Below are positions 6,322 to 8,922 of a DNA stretch of 8,922 nt, piece by piece. The notes under the pieces are model-generated. The model made no database searches. It saw nothing but the letters and a program-made list of their open reading frames with translations, and was not told where the DNA came from. Every line of letters starts with the position of its first letter. The first letter of the stretch is position 1. This DNA comes from Candidatus Woesearchaeota archaeon (lineage in GTDB: Archaea > Nanobdellota > Nanobdellia > Woesearchaeales > B29-G15). The stretch spans positions 1 to 8,922 of the forward strand of contig QMQS01000036.1 of the NCBI GenBank assembly GCA_003650585.1, in the 5' to 3' direction. A program made the translations under genes and the position numbers.

Positions 6322-6343
6322 TAAATTGGTTTTTCAGAAGGAT

Positions 6344-7384
6344 ATGCCTGAGTTTATTTCTATACAGAGGATTAATGAAACAGAAACTCGTAGCATCAAG
6401 CTTGATAAAAAGGACATGCGTATTGTCTCACTCCTTCTGGTTAACTCAAGGATTCCATTCACCCAGATGGCTAAGGAAGTAATGCTCTCTAAAGATGCTG
6501 TCAAGTATAGGATAACCAAGCTGCAAGAGAGGGGGCTCGTGCTGGGGTTTTTCCCACAAATAGATTTCAGAATGCTGGGTTTTGAGGAATTCAAGATTAA
6601 GCTTTTACTTGATGAAGCCAAAAAGGAAAAGCAGGATGAGATGCTTGAAGAGATTAAGGCCCACCCAAATGTCGAGAGGGTGATTGAGTATAGTGACAGA
6701 TGGGACGTGGAGATAACAGTATTGGCCAGGGATATAAGGGAGTTTGATGAGATAGACCTTAGCATTACCGACAAGTTTAGGGATATAATTCTCCAAAAAG
6801 AGAAAACCCCTATTATAAAGAGCTACCTCAAGGATTGTTGCCCCTTGGAGTTCCAGAAGGATAAATCCTACCTCGAGCTGCTTAGGCAATTGCCCTACAC
6901 TGAAAAACCCAAGATAAAGGTGGACACAAAAGACCTACTAATACTAAAGCATCTGAGTAAGGATTGTAGAGCCTCAACCTATGAGATTGCCCCTGGAGTA
7001 AACCTAAGTGCAGATGCAGTCGGCTTAAGGATAAAGCGAATGCTCAAGAGCCAATTGATAGAGAAGTTCACCATAGCCCTCAATTATAGCATGCTCAAAT
7101 ACCACATGTATAGTTTTGAGGCAGACCTGAGCTCACTTGACCCAAGCACAGAGAAGCGCCTCATTGATTTTTCGATTTCGCATCCATTCATTTTCTCTGC
7201 AAAAAAGACCCTGGGTTACTGGGATGTGGTAATCAAGATTATGTCAAATTCACCTAAGAACTTTCACGAGACAATCACAGGCTTGAAAGCCCATTTCTCT
7301 GAGATAATAAGGGACTATCAAACCCTAATCGCTTTCAGGGAGGCACACTTCAACCCATTCCCAGATGCATTGCTCAGCTTATAA
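6344..7384 (+). CDS. Double-length Lrp/AsnC-family transcription regulator
   Basis: A 346-residue protein made of two consecutive Lrp/AsnC units, about twice the usual 150. Unit 1 has a winged helix-turn-helix at about 20-68 (LDKKDMRIVSLL, then LSKDAVKYRITKLQERGLV) and an alpha/beta effector-type domain at about 80-165. Unit 2 repeats this: helix-turn-helix at about 193-243 (VDTKDLLILKHL, then LSADAVGLRIKRMLKSQLI) and effector-type domain at about 250-335. The copies align through the HTH without gaps and share WDV at 120-122 and 293-295. Lrp-type proteins bind DNA as dimers and often respond to amino acids; a fused pair may fold as an internal dimer. The start was set at ATG 6344, not the TTG at 6326 that would add six residues, because of the promoter spacing; AAGGAT just before the ATG is a weak ribosome site. 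Target genes are unknown, but dtdA is divergent across a 128-base gap and autoregulation is plausible. Confidence 0.88.
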   Translation: MPEFISIQRINETETRSIKLDKKDMRIVSLLLVNSRIPFTQMAKEVMLSKDAVKYRITKLQERGLVLGFFPQIDFRMLGFEEFKIKLLLDEAKKEKQDEMLEEIKAHPNVERVIEYSDRWDVEITVLARDIREFDEIDLSITDKFRDIILQKEKTPIIKSYLKDCCPLEFQKDKSYLELLRQLPYTEKPKIKVDTKDLLILKHLSKDCRASTYEIAPGVNLSADAVGLRIKRMLKSQLIEKFTIALNYSMLKYHMYSFEADLSSLDPSTEKRLIDFSISHPFIFSAKKTLGYWDVVIKIMSNSPKNFHETITGLKAHFSEIIRDYQTLIAFREAHFNPFPDALLSL

Positions 7385-7387
7385 CAA

Positions 7388-7397
7388 AATTTAAAAG
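7388..7397 (+). promoter_or_regulatory. TATA box of dim2-top6B
   Basis: AATTTAAAAG is centred about 29 bases before the dim2 ATG at 7422, leaving a leader of a few bases at most. It begins four bases after the stop codon of the preceding gene. Confidence 0.55.
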
Positions 7398-7404
7398 CAA
7401 GTGG

Positions 7405-7409
7405 TTTTT
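7405..7409 (+). terminator. Possible T-tract terminator of the Lrp/AsnC gene
   Basis: Five consecutive T, 20 bases after the stop codon. The tract sits between the dim2 TATA box and its predicted transcription start, so it would end the upstream transcript without touching the dim2 mRNA. Confidence 0.35.
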
Positions 7410-7421
7410 GGTTCCTAAATT

Positions 7422-7994
7422 ATGGATGAGGAGTATCGCACACAGGTAAAGGTCCCACGGGAGAGGATTGCTGTTGTAATCGGTAAAAAGGGAGAAACAA
7501 AGTCAGAGATAGAGAGTGCCACGGGTTGCAAACTCCAAGTGAACACAAAAGAGAACCTTGTATCTATTTATGGAAATGACCCGCTTAAACTCTTTGACGT
7601 ACAACAAATAATCAAGGCAATAGCACGAGGCTTTAATCCCAAAAAGGCAATGCTGTTGCTAAAGAGCGATTATGTTTTGGAGATAATTGAGCTGCGTAAC
7701 CTCGTTAAAAAGGGACAGATGGTGAGGGTCAAGGGCAGGGTTATAGGTGAAGAGGGCAAGTGTAGGGAGCTTATAGAGCACCTCACTGAATCATTTATAT
7801 CTGTATATGGTAAAACAATAAGCATAATAGGTAGACCAGAGAATGTAATGATTGCCAAAAGGGCGGTGCTAAACCTTGTGCATGGCTCACCCCACTCCAA
7901 TGTTTATAAGTGGTTGGAGAAGAAGCGTACCGAGCTCTCTGCAAGGGAGCTACTCTCACAGGATTATCTGAAGGAGGGGTACAAAGATGAATAG
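7422..7994 (+). CDS. Dim2/Krr1-like KH-domain RNA-binding protein
   Basis: The archaeal homologue of eukaryotic Pno1/Dim2, a factor that binds near the 3' end of small-subunit rRNA during ribosome maturation; the Pyrococcus protein also contacts aIF2-alpha. The 190 residues hold two KH domains. KH1 is at about 6-70 with the GxxG loop GKKG (21-24) in IAVVIGKKGETKSEIE. KH2 is at about 82-155 with GEEG (109-112) in GRVIGEEGKCRELIE. The linker ARGFNPKKAMLLL and the C-terminal signature GSPHSNVYKWLEKKR are typical of this family. In many euryarchaea the gene lies in the order aIF1A, rio1, dim2, top6B; here the first two are replaced by the tandem Lrp/AsnC gene, but the dim2-top6B link is kept. The last eight bases overlap top6B. 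The start at 7422 agrees with the TATA spacing. Confidence 0.93.
   Translation: MDEEYRTQVKVPRERIAVVIGKKGETKSEIESATGCKLQVNTKENLVSIYGNDPLKLFDVQQIIKAIARGFNPKKAMLLLKSDYVLEIIELRNLVKKGQMVRVKGRVIGEEGKCRELIEHLTESFISVYGKTISIIGRPENVMIAKRAVLNLVHGSPHSNVYKWLEKKRTELSARELLSQDYLKEGYKDE
7972..7979 (+). promoter_or_regulatory. Shine-Dalgarno site of top6B
   Basis: AGGAGGGG lies inside the end of dim2, with the GGAGG core nine bases before the top6B ATG at 7987. It is the strongest ribosome site in the window and fixes the start within the overlap. Confidence 0.7.
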
Positions 7995-8922
7995 CAATAT
8001 AAAGGCAGTTGAGTTGGCAAAGAAACAGCGAGAAATATCTGTGGCTGAGTTCTTTGAGAAAAACAGGCACCTCCTAGGGTTTGATAATCCAAGGAAAGCA
8101 CTCCTAACCACCATCAAAGAGGCAGTTGATAATGCCCTTGACGCTTGTGATGAGGCAGAGATACTCCCAGAGATAGAGGTCCAAATCATTCACATGGGAA
8201 GCAATATCTACAGGGTAATTGTGAGCGACAATGGGCCAGGGATTGTCAAAAAGCAGATACCTCCCATATTTGGGAAATTGCTCTATGGGAGCAAGTTTCA
8301 TGTATTGAAGCAACAGCGGGGGCAACAGGGCATTGGCATATCTGCAGCAGCATTATATGGACAGCTAACAACTGGTCGTGGGATAAAGATAATCTCAAGG
8401 ATTCATGAGACAGAGCCAGCCCATTACTATGTGATTAAGATTGATACCAGAAAGAATAAGCCCGAGATTGTTGAGGAGGGTATAGTTGAGTGGGACAAGC
8501 CCCACGGCACTGTTTTGGAGTTGGATATTGAAGCGGATTACAAAAAGGGGGACATCTCAGTGGATGAATACCTAAGGCAAACCGCTATTGTTAACCCCCA
8601 TGCCACAATTATTTACACAAACCCTGAGCTTAAGCAAGAGATTTTTGTGCGCGCCTCGGAAGAAATCCCAAAGCAGCCACAAGGGATAAAGCCCCACCCA
8701 TACGGGGTTGAGCTTGGGCGATTGATGAACATGCTCAAGTGGACAACTTATAAGAGAATGGTACCCTTCTTAATGAACGAATTCTCTCGTGTTGGAGCCA
8801 CCACTGCCAAAAGGATTCTTGAGAATGCAGCCATACTACCAACAGCCAAGCCCAAGTCACTCACAAGGGAACAAGCCATGGCATTGATAGAAGCAATTAG
8901 AAAAACCCCAATAATATCCCCC
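7987..8922 (+). CDS. top6B: DNA topoisomerase VI subunit B, N-terminal part (truncated by window edge)
   Basis: ATPase subunit of the type IIB topoisomerase, which works as an A2B2 complex to relax and decatenate DNA. 312 codons are visible with no stop; the full protein is normally over 500 residues. The GHKL ATP-binding fold shows the N-box KEAVDNALDACDEAEI (44-59; E45, D48, N49), the G1 box DNGPGI (81-86), FGKLLYGSKFH (95-105) and the glycine-rich lid RGQQGIGISAAALYGQ (111-126). From about 230 the sequence enters the H2TH domain, with GATTAKRILENAAILP near the right edge. The transducer domain lies outside the window. Translation is probably coupled to dim2: the ATG overlaps its last codons by eight bases and a strong Shine-Dalgarno precedes it. 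Subunit A would be expected just downstream. Confidence 0.97.
   Translation, partial: MNSNIKAVELAKKQREISVAEFFEKNRHLLGFDNPRKALLTTIKEAVDNALDACDEAEILPEIEVQIIHMGSNIYRVIVSDNGPGIVKKQIPPIFGKLLYGSKFHVLKQQRGQQGIGISAAALYGQLTTGRGIKIISRIHETEPAHYYVIKIDTRKNKPEIVEEGIVEWDKPHGTVLELDIEADYKKGDISVDEYLRQTAIVNPHATIIYTNPELKQEIFVRASEEIPKQPQGIKPHPYGVELGRLMNMLKWTTYKRMVPFLMNEFSRVGATTAKRILENAAILPTAKPKSLTREQAMALIEAIRKTPIISP

Noticed and set aside
6326..6343. Upstream TTG start for the tandem Lrp/AsnC gene
   Set aside because: It lies only about 10 bases after the TATA centre, ahead of the predicted transcription start. The ATG at 6344 fits the spacing and has AAGGAT before it.
7956..8325. Minus-strand open frames opposite the start of top6B
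   Set aside because: They are antisense to a strongly conserved topoisomerase VI B coding region and have no promoter or recognisable protein.
1..8922. CRISPR array, transposon ends, tRNA/rRNA genes or a defence island
   Set aside because: On reading I saw no spaced repeats, transposase, long terminal inverted repeats or tRNA-like cloverleaf. All gaps are 130 bases or less and hold promoters.

Overview
The window is archaeal chromosomal DNA, most likely euryarchaeal in the broad sense. The genes point that way: an archaeal-type alanyl-tRNA synthetase with its N-terminal zinc knot, an archaeal DTD2-type D-aminoacyl-tRNA deacylase, a Dim2/Krr1-like double-KH protein, topoisomerase VI subunit B, and an Lrp/AsnC-type regulator. 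So do the TATA-box promoters, which lie about 25-30 bases ahead of start codons with almost no leader. GC looks moderate (a little over 40 % by eye). I cannot place the genome in a specific order.

Layout. (1) Positions 1-2451, all on the minus strand: a 148-residue four-helix membrane protein, a stomatin-like SPFH protein, an unrecognised 178-residue protein and the 5' part of alaS. They lie in tandem with gaps of 32-51 bases, yet each has its own TATA box. (2) Positions 2553-3296, plus strand: ribosomal protein L11 with a roughly 90-residue charged C-terminal extension, divergent from the membrane protein. (3) Positions 3293-5364, minus strand: trkA and trkH, a translationally coupled potassium uptake pair. 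The trkH stop shares the palindrome TTAA with the L11 stop on the other strand. (4) Positions 5391-6215, minus strand: dtdA, whose stop codon lies inside the trkA TATA box. (5) Positions 6344-7384, plus strand: a double-length regulator made of two tandem Lrp/AsnC units, divergent from dtdA. (6) Positions 7422-8922, plus strand: dim2, then top6B, which runs off the window. These two overlap by 8 bases and top6B has a strong Shine-Dalgarno site.

Most of this is conserved informational and housekeeping content. There is no CRISPR array, mobile element, tRNA or rRNA gene, and no gene-free stretch over about 130 bases. I did not find a clear new multi-gene system. The points that most deserve follow-up are the L11 extension, the tandem Lrp/AsnC protein facing dtdA, a 10-base element (CAAAGCGATG) that alaS and dtdA share exactly at their start codons, the orphan 178-residue protein, and the very compact leaderless promoter arrangement.

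How they work together: alaS, dtdA, L11 and dim2 serve translation (charging, removal of D-amino acids from tRNA, the ribosomal GTPase centre, and small-subunit maturation). TrkA/TrkH import potassium. The SPFH protein and the small membrane protein act at the cell membrane. Topoisomerase VI handles DNA supercoiling and decatenation.
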